A stretch of DNA of 64,000 nt, from positions 1-64,000 of the forward strand of contig JABDCF010000001.1 of NCBI GenBank assembly GCA_013288235.1. The letters run 5' to 3'. Position 1 is the first letter of the stretch. Each line of letters opens with the position of its first letter. Of the stretch, positions 1 through 8,671 are shown piece by piece. The notes under the pieces are model-generated. The model did no database searches. It had not been told where the DNA came from and saw only the letters and a program-made list of their open reading frames with translations. This DNA is from Bacteroidota bacterium. Its GTDB lineage: Bacteria > Bacteroidota > Bacteroidia > Sphingobacteriales > Sphingobacteriaceae. A program made the translations under genes and the position numbers.

Positions 1-20
1 GGCAATATAAAAGTATATCT

Positions 21-1658
21 ATGTCTTCTTCATCAGTACCTCACCCCGGGCAAACGTTGATGCCCCTAAATTCAGCCACTAACACCCAACCCGACAGTAA
101 ATTTAAAAGCAGCCTTAAAAAAGCCGTTCTACTGCTTATTGCTTTTTTACCTTTGCTGGCAAATGCCGAAGGGTTTAAGTTTAAAGTTAAAAACACCAGT
201 AAAAATGTGGTGACCGTTTTTTATAAGATCAGCAAAAAATCGGGAGACTTTAAAGTCAGGTCATTTTTAAAACTTGCACCGGGCGAAGAAAAAGTTAAAG
301 AGGCCTCGGTAAGCAAGGGTGATACCATCTCTTTTTATGGCCAGAATGCAGAAGACGAAACTTCGGCCATTGTACGCAGGGATTTTGCAACGCTGAACAA
401 ACAAAAAGACGAGGTTTATTATATCCCTATCGTTATCCCAGAAAAGGAAAACACAAGCTTCGAATCACTCGAAAACCTTACCCTGCAACTGGAGCATAAC
501 AAAGTACTGAACTTTTTACTGAAAATGGATTCATCGTCCATGACCAGCCTCTCCATGCTGGAGAACAACTTTCAAAACGTTTATCCTTTGGGCACTTTCA
601 TTTTTGTGGATACCAAAACAAACCGGATGCTGGTACCACCGCTTGAGCCATCATATTGGAACAACAGTGAAAATTATTTTACTATACAGGATAGCTTGTA
701 TGCCCTGGTGAACAATAACCACTCGATACAGGCCGGTTTACAGGTATCATTTATCGCCAAATTATTCGATTCGTTAAGGGTTAATAATGCCGAAGAAATT
801 GAGTTTAAAGGAAAACTATCGTTGCTGCGCTGGAAACCCAGCACCAATGCTAATATTTACCAGATACTTAACGACAAAGCGATACAGGATTTTTTGCAAA
901 CCTGCTATAACCAGATAGATAACCCCGACTCCGAATATCAGCGGTACCGGCTTTATTTTCTTTCCTCATATGAACGTATTGACGATCTCGACATTTTCGG
1001 GAAGCAGTTTTATACCTTTGGCAACGAAGCTGATGTATCACTAATGAGCAGCGGCAACCCTAATTTCTCATTGCTAAGTACTAACCTCGGCATGCTTTAT
1101 ACCAAGAGCAAAACCTTAAGCAATTACTATTCAGTGCAAAACGCTGTGTTGCGAACCAAGGCTTATGATTTTACCTCCCTGTTGTTTAATGGTTTTAAAT
1201 ACAGCATAAAACAAAAGTTAATCGAGGACGCCTATCGTACACAACACCAGCTGGTGGCTGCAATACTTGGTGAATATTCAGGCTTGGTAAGCTATAATCC
1301 CGATCCTTCGAAATTAAGTTTGGTGCAGCTAAACCCGAAGGACACAACTTCGGCCTTAACCCCGGTTTTAACTACCGTAAGTAATTTACAGCCTTATATT
1401 TCCGAAGCACCAGATACGGCAAAACAGGCAATCGCTACCGGGAAAAACAACGCTATTGATGGTTATAATAACAAAGTGAAGTTATTTAACTCTTATCTGA
1501 ATAAGCTTAACGGCCTGATAAAACAACTGAACCAAACCAATTCCGACATTGTAAAAATGTCGCAATCAGATGATAACCAATATAAAGGCTATACCAAAAA
1601 CGCTCCCGGTTTGCTTAATGAAATTACTGTAAGTAACAGTATTGTGAGGAAGGAATGA
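21..1658 (+). CDS. secreted protein of unknown function
   Basis: I do not recognise a family. A lysine-rich stretch followed by a hydrophobic core (about residues 27-48, ending LLANAEG) looks like a signal peptide, so the mature protein is probably exported. The next ~80 residues (FKFKVKNTSKNVVTVFYKI...) alternate like a small beta domain, and the rest is mixed with no motif I can name. The signal peptide begins unusually far from the first Met. The Met at residue 14 (position 60) is an equally good start, and the frame is open to the window edge, so the true start could also lie upstream. It converges on the DUF1456 gene across a self-complementary repeat. Confidence 0.6.
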   Translation: MSSSSVPHPGQTLMPLNSATNTQPDSKFKSSLKKAVLLLIAFLPLLANAEGFKFKVKNTSKNVVTVFYKISKKSGDFKVRSFLKLAPGEEKVKEASVSKGDTISFYGQNAEDETSAIVRRDFATLNKQKDEVYYIPIVIPEKENTSFESLENLTLQLEHNKVLNFLLKMDSSSMTSLSMLENNFQNVYPLGTFIFVDTKTNRMLVPPLEPSYWNNSENYFTIQDSLYALVNNNHSIQAGLQVSFIAKLFDSLRVNNAEEIEFKGKLSLLRWKPSTNANIYQILNDKAIQDFLQTCYNQIDNPDSEYQRYRLYFLSSYERIDDLDIFGKQFYTFGNEADVSLMSSGNPNFSLLSTNLGMLYTKSKTLSNYYSVQNAVLRTKAYDFTSLLFNGFKYSIKQKLIEDAYRTQHQLVAAILGEYSGLVSYNPDPSKLSLVQLNPKDTTSALTPVLTTVSNLQPYISEAPDTAKQAIATGKNNAIDGYNNKVKLFNSYLNKLNGLIKQLNQTNSDIVKMSQSDDNQYKGYTKNAPGLLNEITVSNSIVRKE

Positions 1659-1669
1659 TCTTTGGGAAA

Positions 1670-1735
1670 GTTGGCAGTTTTCGGTTAGCAGTTGGCAGTT
1701 ACAACTGCAAACTGCCCACTACCAACTGCAAACTA
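1670..1735. repeat. self-complementary CAGTTGGCAGTT-type spacer repeat
   Basis: Copies of a CAGTTGGCAGTT-like word are followed by its reverse complement (AACTGCAAACTGCC), so the spacer can fold into a long imperfect hairpin. It lies between convergent genes and could act as a bidirectional terminator. A related element lies at 38989-39056, also between convergent genes. Confidence 0.6.
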
Positions 1736-1954
1736 CTCCTTCGGCCCACGCATATGGATGATGAGGCCGTTTAAAAAGTTGCGGAGTATCTGGTCGCCGC
1801 AGGGTTTAAAGTTTGGATGGTCTTCCTTACGGAATATAGCGCCGAGTTCTGTTTTGGTAATGCGAAAATTGGCGAGGTCTAACACCTTTATAATATCGTC
1901 ATCGGTAAATTTTAAAGCTACACGGAGCTTTTTCATGATATCGTTGTTACTCAT
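1733..1954 (-). CDS. DUF1456 (YehS-like) single-domain protein
   Basis: A 73-residue protein that reads as one DUF1456 unit: MSNNDIMKKLRVALKFTDDDIIKVLDLA, then FRKEDHPNFKPCGDQILRNFLNGLI. Gammaproteobacterial YehS carries two such units; this is the short single-unit form. The biochemical role is unknown. It starts one base after the stop of the upstream helicase gene, so the two are almost certainly co-transcribed and may act together in RNA metabolism (inference). The 273-base ORF on the other strand here is its shadow. Confidence 0.75.
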   Translation of the reverse strand: MSNNDIMKKLRVALKFTDDDIIKVLDLANFRITKTELGAIFRKEDHPNFKPCGDQILRNFLNGLIIHMRGPKE

Positions 1955-1955
1955 A

Positions 1956-3257
1956 TTATATTGAAATCTCTATTTTAACCTTTTTTCCTTTTATTTTTTC
2001 TGCTTTGATAGCCTGCACCACCCGCTCAATCTTGCTGCGTTTTACAGCAGCATATGACGAATGGTCAAGCACCTCTATCAGCCCCAGGTCTTCTTTCGCC
2101 AGTTCGCCTTTTTGAAGCAGCAGGCCTACAATATCCACCTTATTTATTTTATCTTTTTTTCCTGCGGCTATATACAGCGTTGCCCATGGCGACGGCTTTG
2201 GCAGCACCAGCTTTTCAGGCAGGGCCTCAATTTCGGGGTTTTGTTTTACATAAGCAAGCTTTTCATCTTCGGTAAGTATCAGGTACGATGTGCCCTTGGC
2301 GTGCATCCTTGCGGTACGGCCATTGCGGTGCAAAAAAGCCTCTTCGGTATGTGGCAACTGGTAATGTACAACATACTCAATTTCAGGGATATCAAGCCCG
2401 CGTGAAGCCAGGTCAGTAGTGATAAGCAGGCGATGGCTGCCATTCCTGAATTTGAGCAATGCTCGTTCCCGGTCTTCCTGCTCCATGCCGCCGTGGAAAA
2501 TATCATGTACCAGGCCCCTGTCCCACAATAGCTCGCTAATCCTGTCCACTGCCTCGCGGTGGTTGCAGAAAACGAGCGTAGCCTTATCCCCTATGCTGCA
2601 GATCAGCGAAAAAAGTGTATCCAGTTTATCGGCCGCCGGGGAAATTACCGCTTTTAGTTTAAGATCGGGTGCATTGGTTTTGTTATCAAGGAAATCTACC
2701 GTTGTCGGGCGGTTTATGCCTGTAAAAGCCGGTATCTCCTGCATTTTTGTGGCCGAAGTAAGTATCCTTTTCTTTAAGGCAGGCAATTGTTTAATGATAA
2801 AGGCCATATCTTCCTGGAAACCAAACTCCAGCGACTTATCAAACTCGTCCAGTATCAGCGTTGTTATGGTATCCGTCGTAAAACTGTGGCGGCGCAGGTG
2901 GTGGCTTATCCTGCCGGGCGTACCTATTAAAACCGCCGGCGGCTGCGAAAGGTTGTTACGCTCAATTTTTACGGGGTGGCCGCCATAGCAGCAATTCACT
3001 TTAAAACCGGTGCCCATGGCTTTAAAAACTTGTTCTATCTGCAAAGCCAACTCACGCGACGGCACCAAAATAAGCACCTGTACGGTTGGTATTTTTGCAT
3101 CTAACAGGTTCAGCAACGGCAATAAAAAACCCAGTGTTTTGCCTGAACCTGTCGGCGACAGCAACAGCACATCCCCCTTTTTGGCAGCCTCCAGCGCGGC
3201 ATGCTGCATTTGGTTAAGTTGGGCTATTTTGAGGTTTTCGAGGGATTGTTTGAGCAT
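1956..3257 (-). CDS. DEAD-box RNA helicase, DbpA-like
   Basis: ATP-dependent RNA helicase of superfamily 2. Visible motifs in order: Walker A PTGSGKT (35-41), PSRELA (66-71), GTPGR (112-116), DEFD as the Walker B box (137-140), SAT (168-170), and HRNGRTAR near residue 315. The last ~75 residues (ATLYIAAGKKDKINKVDIVGLL...) match the DbpA-type RNA-binding domain, which in DbpA targets 23S rRNA during 50S assembly. The DEFD replacement of DEAD is unusual but keeps the catalytic Asp-Glu and the last Asp. It is first in a two-gene operon with the DUF1456 protein. Orthology to dbpA is inferred from the C-terminal domain. Confidence 0.88.
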   Translation of the reverse strand: MLKQSLENLKIAQLNQMQHAALEAAKKGDVLLLSPTGSGKTLGFLLPLLNLLDAKIPTVQVLILVPSRELALQIEQVFKAMGTGFKVNCCYGGHPVKIERNNLSQPPAVLIGTPGRISHHLRRHSFTTDTITTLILDEFDKSLEFGFQEDMAFIIKQLPALKKRILTSATKMQEIPAFTGINRPTTVDFLDNKTNAPDLKLKAVISPAADKLDTLFSLICSIGDKATLVFCNHREAVDRISELLWDRGLVHDIFHGGMEQEDRERALLKFRNGSHRLLITTDLASRGLDIPEIEYVVHYQLPHTEEAFLHRNGRTARMHAKGTSYLILTEDEKLAYVKQNPEIEALPEKLVLPKPSPWATLYIAAGKKDKINKVDIVGLLLQKGELAKEDLGLIEVLDHSSYAAVKRSKIERVVQAIKAEKIKGKKVKIEISI

Positions 3258-3264
3258 GGTGTTA

Positions 3265-3312
3265 GCCCCCTCTAAATCTCCCCCGGTTGGGGAGACTTTT
3301 AGGGATTGGGCA
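3265..3312. repeat. C-rich/G-rich palindromic spacer element
   Basis: CCCCCTCTAAATCTCCCCCGGTTGGGGAGACTTTTAGGG is an imperfect palindrome of the form CCCC...TAAA...GGGG. A related element lies at 63135-63230 in the argC-argD spacer. These are probably dispersed, transcribed hairpin elements. Confidence 0.55.
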
Positions 3313-3406
3313 AAGATAAGGTAAATAAGCCAGTTGGCCTTATTTGCGTCTCGCCATGAGCGGCGAGATAGAACGACAATTTATTTATATGAGGTAATTA
3401 AAATAT

Positions 3407-4690
3407 CTACAATTTCACAAATTCTACTCTTCGGTTATTGGCTTTACCTTCTATTGTTGTGTTATCACTTAAAGGTTTTGTGCTTCCGTATCCTTTTGAA
3501 GTAAGGCGGCCGCCATCAATGCCCATGGCAATCAGCTGCGTGCGAACGGCATCGGCGCGGGCCTGCGATAATTTCATATTTACGTCATCGCCGCCATCAC
3601 TGTCGGTATGGCCGCCTACTTCAAATTTTAAGTCGGGATTGTCCTGCATTATTTTAACGATGCCGTTCAGGGTGCCCATACTTTCGGGTTTTATGACAGC
3701 CTTGTTAACATCGAAATTAATACCGTGCGTAACGATTTTGGCATCCGTAAATTTTTTACCGATAATATTCATACCGCCACCGCTGGCCAATTTCAGGTTT
3801 GTAAATATTATCGGGTTATTTTTACTAAAGCCAAGGTCATCAAATGATACCCTCAAAGGTCTATTATCAATATTAGGGTTAACACAAATGCGGTACTGAT
3901 CAACATAAACCTTCATTTGCCCGTTTTTACAAACGATAGCTGCATGGTGCCATTTTTCATCAAAACCATTAAGCAGTTCGTTAGGGTACGATTTGTCCAG
4001 GTCGCCTATTTTAACGTCCTGCCTGCTTAGCACTACCCGGTAGCTGCCGCTTGCGCCTTTTTGGTCTTTATAATAAAATTCGAGGCCAAGCGCATCGCTG
4101 AAATTGTTGGTCAAATAACCCGGATCAGGGTATTTTTTGTATATAAAATCAAACTCAAAGGTAAATACATCCGGCAAATAGTTATCCGTTTTCATCCTTG
4201 GCATTATTTCGCCCTGGTATTCCGACAGCAGCAGAGATGGTTTTGCATCCACCTTGTTAATAACAGCCTGGCCTTTCAGCAGTTTCCAATGTGTTGGGAA
4301 TTCGCCATCCTGGTCATCGCTAAAATCATCCTGGAAAATTACTTGTTCGCCGGGTATAAAATCATAGTTCTGGTAAGCGCTGAAGGAAGGTGCGGCAGTA
4401 GCGGTTGTAGTTGTAGTGGCAGTAGCAGTTGTGGCGGTAGTTGTAGGGCCAGATGCGGTTGCGGCATTTTTTGTTGAGTCAGCTTTTGTGGGCTTTTTTT
4501 TCTTTTTAAACAGCCCTTTTATCGAGCTTTCGGCACTATTCAAACCATTGTTAATGGTCGAATTAACGTCGTTATTGGCATGCTGATCAGCATCCTTTGT
4601 AGCAACAGAGCCAACGTTTGTTACCTGTGCAATACTTTTTTGCAACAGCAATGGCAAAATAAAAATAGCCAGCAGGGTAAGTTTTTTCAT
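3407..4690 (-). CDS. OmpA-family outer membrane protein with jelly-roll-like middle domain
   Basis: Exported protein with a signal peptide (MKKLTLLAIFILPLLLQKSIAQ). A lysine-rich segment and a Thr/Ala-rich low-complexity linker (about 71-98) follow. A region beginning FQDDFSDDQDGEFPTHWKLL (about 118-300) looks like a LamG/concanavalin-type sandwich. The C-terminal OmpA-like peptidoglycan-binding domain (about 318-427) contains FDVNKAVIKPES, GHTDSDGG and the closing NNRRVEFV. The OmpA domain is expected to hold the protein to the cell wall while the sandwich domain may bind a glycan or protein (inference). It appears monocistronic. Confidence 0.85.
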   Translation of the reverse strand: MKKLTLLAIFILPLLLQKSIAQVTNVGSVATKDADQHANNDVNSTINNGLNSAESSIKGLFKKKKKPTKADSTKNAATASGPTTTATTATATTTTTATAAPSFSAYQNYDFIPGEQVIFQDDFSDDQDGEFPTHWKLLKGQAVINKVDAKPSLLLSEYQGEIMPRMKTDNYLPDVFTFEFDFIYKKYPDPGYLTNNFSDALGLEFYYKDQKGASGSYRVVLSRQDVKIGDLDKSYPNELLNGFDEKWHHAAIVCKNGQMKVYVDQYRICVNPNIDNRPLRVSFDDLGFSKNNPIIFTNLKLASGGGMNIIGKKFTDAKIVTHGINFDVNKAVIKPESMGTLNGIVKIMQDNPDLKFEVGGHTDSDGGDDVNMKLSQARADAVRTQLIAMGIDGGRLTSKGYGSTKPLSDNTTIEGKANNRRVEFVKL

Positions 4691-5082
4691 CGCGCTAATA
4701 TTTAATTAAATCTATAGGGTTGTTTTTGCCAAAGGTTCGGGCGGCCGGGGTAATTTCAAATCAATAATTACCAGTTAATTGAAAATTACTAATGAAATTG
4801 TTAGCTACCGATACCTAAACAAAGCTATGGTATGCCGGTAAACGGGTCAATCCCCAATATGGGTAGTATGTTTTGGGTTTGATTGTAGCGGTATGCGGGG
4901 AGTGGGTGGCGGGGTATCCCCCATTTGGGTATAAGCCGGTTGGAAACGGTAGTCAAAGACTACGCACATAGTTAATCCGTAGATGGAATCTACGGACAGC
5001 GGTTAACATAAATGGTTTAAGTAGTGGTGAATCGAGGCAATCTACATTTTTTTAATAAATGCCGGAAATATATTGTCATGCT
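4691..5082. other. gene-free spacer with repeat element
   Basis: No convincing coding frame in this 392-bp spacer. It holds a structured element at 4951-5005 (GTAGTCAAAGACTAC, then CCGTAGATGGAATCTACGG, then ACAGC) that recurs in diverged form at 5816-5871, on the other side of the next gene. Short inverted words CCCAATATGGGT and CCCATTTGGGT are also present. Confidence 0.5.
4951..5005. repeat. dispersed structured repeat, copy A
   Basis: About 54 bases with two short hairpins (GTAGTCAAAGACTAC and CCGTAGATGGAATCTACGG). It aligns with one gap to 5816-5871 (shared core GATGGA..CT.CGGACAGC). The two copies flank the membrane protein gene at 5083-5721. Confidence 0.55.
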
Positions 5083-5721
5083 TCACTTATCACCCGCCTT
5101 TACTGCAACAGGCTTTCGCGGTTCAAAATCAATGCTGGCAGTAAAATACTGCAAGCATAACATCCAGGTTATGGTAAGCAGCATGGCAGCTTTCTGCAAA
5201 ACGGGTAAAATCTCCAGGTCAGTCCTGGTGAAATAAACGTAATTGCAGCTGTATAAAGCAACCATACAAATAACAGAAAGCACTTTAAATAAATGCAGTT
5301 TTGACTTGAATATGAATATGATAATATAAAACATACTTACCAGCGCCAGTGTACTTGATATCGTAACCATCATATCGTGATAAGGCGTAACCACCAAAAA
5401 AGCAAACAGCATAGCGCCAATGCCAAAGTACCTGATTATGTTGGCTGACAGCTTTGAAGGTATTTTCTTTGAAAATTCAAAAAAGAATAAGCCGAAAGCG
5501 GAACAAAGAAACAACATCCCGGCAATTGCCCAGGGCCGTGCTGTATTGGCCGCACCATTAACTGCTTTTACGCTAAACAGGTTGCTCAGGTAGTTATTTT
5601 TCCAATCGTAACCTATGGCGTTTTTGTCCTGCTGCGACCCGCCCGGGTAATACAATGCGGCTACCACCAGCAGTAATAGGGCAATAATTATCCCCACCAG
5701 GATTAAATATTTTTTAAGCAT
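5083..5721 (-). CDS. uncharacterised six-helix membrane protein
   Basis: A 212-residue integral membrane protein with about six hydrophobic segments (near residues 6-25, 64-83, 96-113, 118-139, 149-165 and 178-194). The conserved-looking GYDWKNNYLSNLF after the first helix resembles motifs in DUF998-like families, but I cannot make a firm assignment. No catalytic signature is visible. It is isolated, flanked on both sides by copies of the same diverged repeat, and points away from the accessory cassette that follows. Confidence 0.7.
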   Translation of the reverse strand: MLKKYLILVGIIIALLLLVVAALYYPGGSQQDKNAIGYDWKNNYLSNLFSVKAVNGAANTARPWAIAGMLFLCSAFGLFFFEFSKKIPSKLSANIIRYFGIGAMLFAFLVVTPYHDMMVTISSTLALVSMFYIIIFIFKSKLHLFKVLSVICMVALYSCNYVYFTRTDLEILPVLQKAAMLLTITWMLCLQYFTASIDFEPRKPVAVKAGDK

Positions 5722-5815
5722 GTGGTACAGGTTTTAGTTTAGGCTAAAATAGCTGGTTTATTTAGGTTTTGCAAGGAGGGGATTTCGGTAATTGACGTTG
5801 TTTTGTGGTTATGGC

Positions 5816-5871
5816 GATAGTGAAAGATTATGCGCGTAGGGATACGTTGATGGAGGCTGCGGACAGCAAGG
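5816..5871. repeat. dispersed structured repeat, copy B
   Basis: Diverged second copy of the 4951-5005 element (ATAGTGAAAGATTATGCGCGTAG, then GATGGAGGCTGCGGACAGC). It lies immediately downstream of the conjugation cassette and could mark its left edge. Confidence 0.5.
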
Positions 5872-5892
5872 TACTCCCATAAGTACATGATA

Positions 5893-6375
5893 TTATACTT
5901 GATCAAAATATATTGTAGATTTCTTATGACGATGCAAACTAAATTGCCATAACAAGTTTTGCATTGGGATACCACCTACAATTAATAACAACGGAGATCG
6001 AATGCCATGAAGTTTATTTTTGGCAAATTTTTGCATTTGCTTTAAATCCTGCCCGCTTGGTTTAGGTGAATTATTTGGATGGCTATGCCATTCTCCTAAA
6101 TAGTGCAAAGAGGCTAAAATCGAAATCTTAACTTTCTCAATGGATTCTAATATATTATCAGTACCTCTATCAAAGGACGTATACCCATGCTTTGAATCAA
6201 TAGATGAACTTGTTGCCGAATAAATCGTAGCTAATTTAAGGTTTTCATTATAAGCTCCGATTAAAATGCCGCCGGTTTCATAGGGATGAAATTTAGCGAT
6301 ATCTTGTTCAATTATTCTTTTAGCTTCGGACTTTAATTGTATACAAATAGAACCATCAGGCGAACTACAAATCAT
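5893..6375 (-). CDS. JAMM/MPN+ metallopeptidase, Cap3-like (predicted deconjugase)
   Basis: Zinc isopeptidase of the JAB1/MPN family, 160 residues from the chosen start. The complete JAMM signature is present: Glu33 in YETGGILIG, then HSHP (His97, His99), Ser107 and Asp110, matching HxHx7Sx2D. Such enzymes cut after the C-terminal Gly of ubiquitin-like proteins or remove conjugates. The ORF track begins 15 codons earlier, but the ATG at 6375 overlaps the upstream stop as TAATG, the classic translational-coupling arrangement, so I prefer it. It is third in an operon after the YegP-like gene and the E2-E1 fusion. Likely roles are trimming the modifier tail and reversing conjugation (inference). 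Confidence 0.88.
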   Translation of the reverse strand: MICSSPDGSICIQLKSEAKRIIEQDIAKFHPYETGGILIGAYNENLKLATIYSATSSSIDSKHGYTSFDRGTDNILESIEKVKISILASLHYLGEWHSHPNNSPKPSGQDLKQMQKFAKNKLHGIRSPLLLIVGGIPMQNLLWQFSLHRHKKSTIYFDQV

Positions 6376-8168
6376 TATGCTGCTTTCGTTATTCCAGATT
6401 TTAAATTTGGAACACACCATTCATGACAATATGAGACAGGCAAAATTGTTTCATCATTGTAAATTTGCTGAATAAACTCCAATACAACACTTGCAAGTCC
6501 ACAGATGCGGTTAAATGGTGCGGGTACAATAGGATGCCAACATCCGATACCTCGCGGTAATGCTTCTTTCTCCGCCAATTTATGTTCCTCATCTCTGTAA
6601 GGTTGGAACCAACTATTAAATGACGCAACGTTAAAGTTCTTTGCTAAATCTGCAAACAAAAAAACGCGATTAGCATGCAACCCTAATGAACAACTAATAA
6701 TAATTGAGTCTGGATGAAATTCCTTAAGTGGAAACTCATCCATAAGTCCATCATCTGCTGTTAAATCAAGAATTAAAGATGCATGTGTTGCTGCATTTTT
6801 AAATTCATCACTATCATTTGGAGCGGATAAGATTAACCCTTTAACATTTGCGCTAGGATTTAATTTATTTAAGTCTTCTGCCAAGGCCTGTGATTTGTGG
6901 TGCCGAATACTATCTATATCTAATGCATGCCTGACTAAATTCCCCGGTTCAAATATGTCTTTGTCTACAACAGTCAAATCACAAATACCCATTCGCACAA
7001 TTTGCTCAGAAATGATAGCTCCTAAAGCCCCACCACCAATTAATAATATTTTGGCGGTAAGTAATGACTTGCATAGGCGTCCCCTATTTTGCAGTTCATC
7101 AGGGTGCCAATTTTCTGATGAAACTAGCCAAGGCAATGGTTGTCGGCTTTGCAAATGATTAATTGTCATTTGCGTTCTTACAAAATTAGATTTTATTTTT
7201 TTTGAAACAGGCGATAAAACCATAGCCTGCCAATGATATCTATCGCACGTCTCTCCAATGATTTGAGGTATGGGCATACCTAGTATCAGTAAACATTCTG
7301 ACGGATCATTGAATTTTGGCATTAACATTCTAACTATTTCGGGCAAATCTATTCCCTGTAGTTTCAAAACTGAAATTAATTCTTCCATTGTTGAAGGAAC
7401 TTGCCATACATTTATGACAGGGGTCTTATTTAAACGTAGCCATAGAGCTCTTTTTTCTGGTAGCTTCTTTATAAGACTCCCCCAAGACGGTTCATAAAGT
7501 ATTTTTTCATCTTTTTTATCCAAATACCTTTTAGTAATTACGGTGTTGTTAAATATGCTTATATAGGCTAAACCCGCTCGTTCCGAGATATTATTCCAGT
7601 GTTCATAGGACTCAACATTTTCATAATAAGCCAATGCGATAGATTTAGAAGTATTAATTACATCAAAATCAGGCAACTCGAAATAATCACCATTTTTTAC
7701 TAAGCTATAACTGGCGGCGGCGGTTAGCCATTCTATGGCCCTGTCAACATGCCAAGTTATTCTTTCTACAGTATATTTGGGTTCAATTTTTAGCGCATTT
7801 TTTGATATGGCTAAACCATGAGTATTTTCTAATGTACAAATATGTCCGTTTCTAACAGGCCAGGTTGGATGAGTGCCACCATTGTATAATTGATGCTGAA
7901 ATGTTGCTTTCACAGCATTATTGTCTAAGGAAGGGAAAAGCTGGACTTTCCCCCACTTATCATCTTCAAAATCTACAATGATATTCCAAGATGAAAACTC
8001 TGGAATCTCCATTGTAGGTTCTGCATCAACTATCTGTAGTTCTAAAGAAAGCATGAACGTTACTTTTATTTCATTAATTGGCACCCAATCTCCAATCACT
8101 TTTACTCCAAAATGAGATTTTAGAATACTACATGCTTGTGCAAGCGCCAATTTATCAAATTCGCTCAT
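6375..8168 (-). CDS. E2-E1 fusion, Cap2-like ubiquitin-transfer enzyme
   Basis: A 597-residue fusion with the architecture of CBASS Cap2. Residues ~1-155 form a bacterial E2-like domain: the HP...G.IC signature is visible as THPTWPVRNGHICTLE, giving Cys111 as the candidate transfer cysteine. A linker domain follows (~170-355). The ThiF/E1 adenylation domain (~360-597) has the nucleotide loop GGGALGA (378-384), VVDKDIFEPGNLVRH (400-414), Lys425 and ILDLTADD (466-473). Cys543 in GIGCWHP is the best candidate for the E1 thioester cysteine; a CHEWC pair lies near the end (581-585). Both candidate positions are close to those I recall for Cap2 of Enterobacter. It follows the YegP-like gene by 11 bases and overlaps the JAMM gene. 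No cyclase is nearby. Confidence 0.87.
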   Translation of the reverse strand: MSEFDKLALAQACSILKSHFGVKVIGDWVPINEIKVTFMLSLELQIVDAEPTMEIPEFSSWNIIVDFEDDKWGKVQLFPSLDNNAVKATFQHQLYNGGTHPTWPVRNGHICTLENTHGLAISKNALKIEPKYTVERITWHVDRAIEWLTAAASYSLVKNGDYFELPDFDVINTSKSIALAYYENVESYEHWNNISERAGLAYISIFNNTVITKRYLDKKDEKILYEPSWGSLIKKLPEKRALWLRLNKTPVINVWQVPSTMEELISVLKLQGIDLPEIVRMLMPKFNDPSECLLILGMPIPQIIGETCDRYHWQAMVLSPVSKKIKSNFVRTQMTINHLQSRQPLPWLVSSENWHPDELQNRGRLCKSLLTAKILLIGGGALGAIISEQIVRMGICDLTVVDKDIFEPGNLVRHALDIDSIRHHKSQALAEDLNKLNPSANVKGLILSAPNDSDEFKNAATHASLILDLTADDGLMDEFPLKEFHPDSIIISCSLGLHANRVFLFADLAKNFNVASFNSWFQPYRDEEHKLAEKEALPRGIGCWHPIVPAPFNRICGLASVVLEFIQQIYNDETILPVSYCHEWCVPNLKSGITKAA

Positions 8169-8179
8169 AAAATATCAAT

Positions 8180-8617
8180 TTATGCAAAACGCCCACCGGA
8201 AATTGCCCCTCCAGCCGCAGGAGGCGTGTAAGTATTTCCACCTTTTTCTCTCCCAATCTCTCTAAGTAATACTTTTACATGCTCAATTTCCTTTTTTACC
8301 GCACTCTCATCTTCAAATCCTTTTACACAGGCTGCAATAATTTTATTATTTCTGGCTTGGAAATGCCAACGCCATTTTAAGGCCTTATCTTCAAAATATT
8401 TCCACTCGGGTCCATCCCCTGAACCAGTACCATCGTATTCTTTTATTTTTTTCACCGGGGCATCTGGTCCCAGTGTAGTGAACAACGCTGCACCTTTTTC
8501 GCATTCGCTCTTTTCGTTGTAACCCTCACCAGCAGTGGCAACAATATTTTCATGGGCATCTATTAAACGCCACCTCCATTCATGGGCATGATCTTGATAA
8601 AACTGATATCCTTTCAT
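8180..8617 (-). CDS. duplicated YegP-like (DUF1508) protein with Gly-rich tail; candidate modifier
   Basis: Two YegP/DUF1508-type units are visible: residues ~4-55 (EWRWRLIDAHENIVATAGEGY) and ~72-122 (KWRWHFQARNNKIIAACVKGF), sharing the WRWxxxxAxxNxIxA pattern. After the last helix comes a flexible tail of about 23 residues rich in Gly, Pro and Ala, with three Gly-Gly pairs and ending GGAISGGRFA. Canonical YegP proteins, as I know them, do not carry such a tail. The gene is first in an operon with the E2-E1 fusion and a JAMM peptidase. I infer it is the protein whose C-terminus is adenylated and conjugated, either directly or after trimming to Gly-Gly. It could instead be a sensor or the target. 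The function of YegP domains is not established. Confidence 0.75.
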   Translation of the reverse strand: MKGYQFYQDHAHEWRWRLIDAHENIVATAGEGYNEKSECEKGAALFTTLGPDAPVKKIKEYDGTGSGDGPEWKYFEDKALKWRWHFQARNNKIIAACVKGFEDESAVKKEIEHVKVLLREIGREKGGNTYTPPAAGGAISGGRFA

Positions 8618-8671
8618 ATTAAATAAATTAATTTTAAATTTGTTAATTGAGTACGCTATATAAAGACTATG

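Noticed and set aside
6376-6420. track start of the JAMM gene
   Set aside because: The ATG at 6375 overlaps the upstream stop as TAATG and gives a normal JAMM protein. The earlier start only adds residues read from the E2-E1 gene's end.
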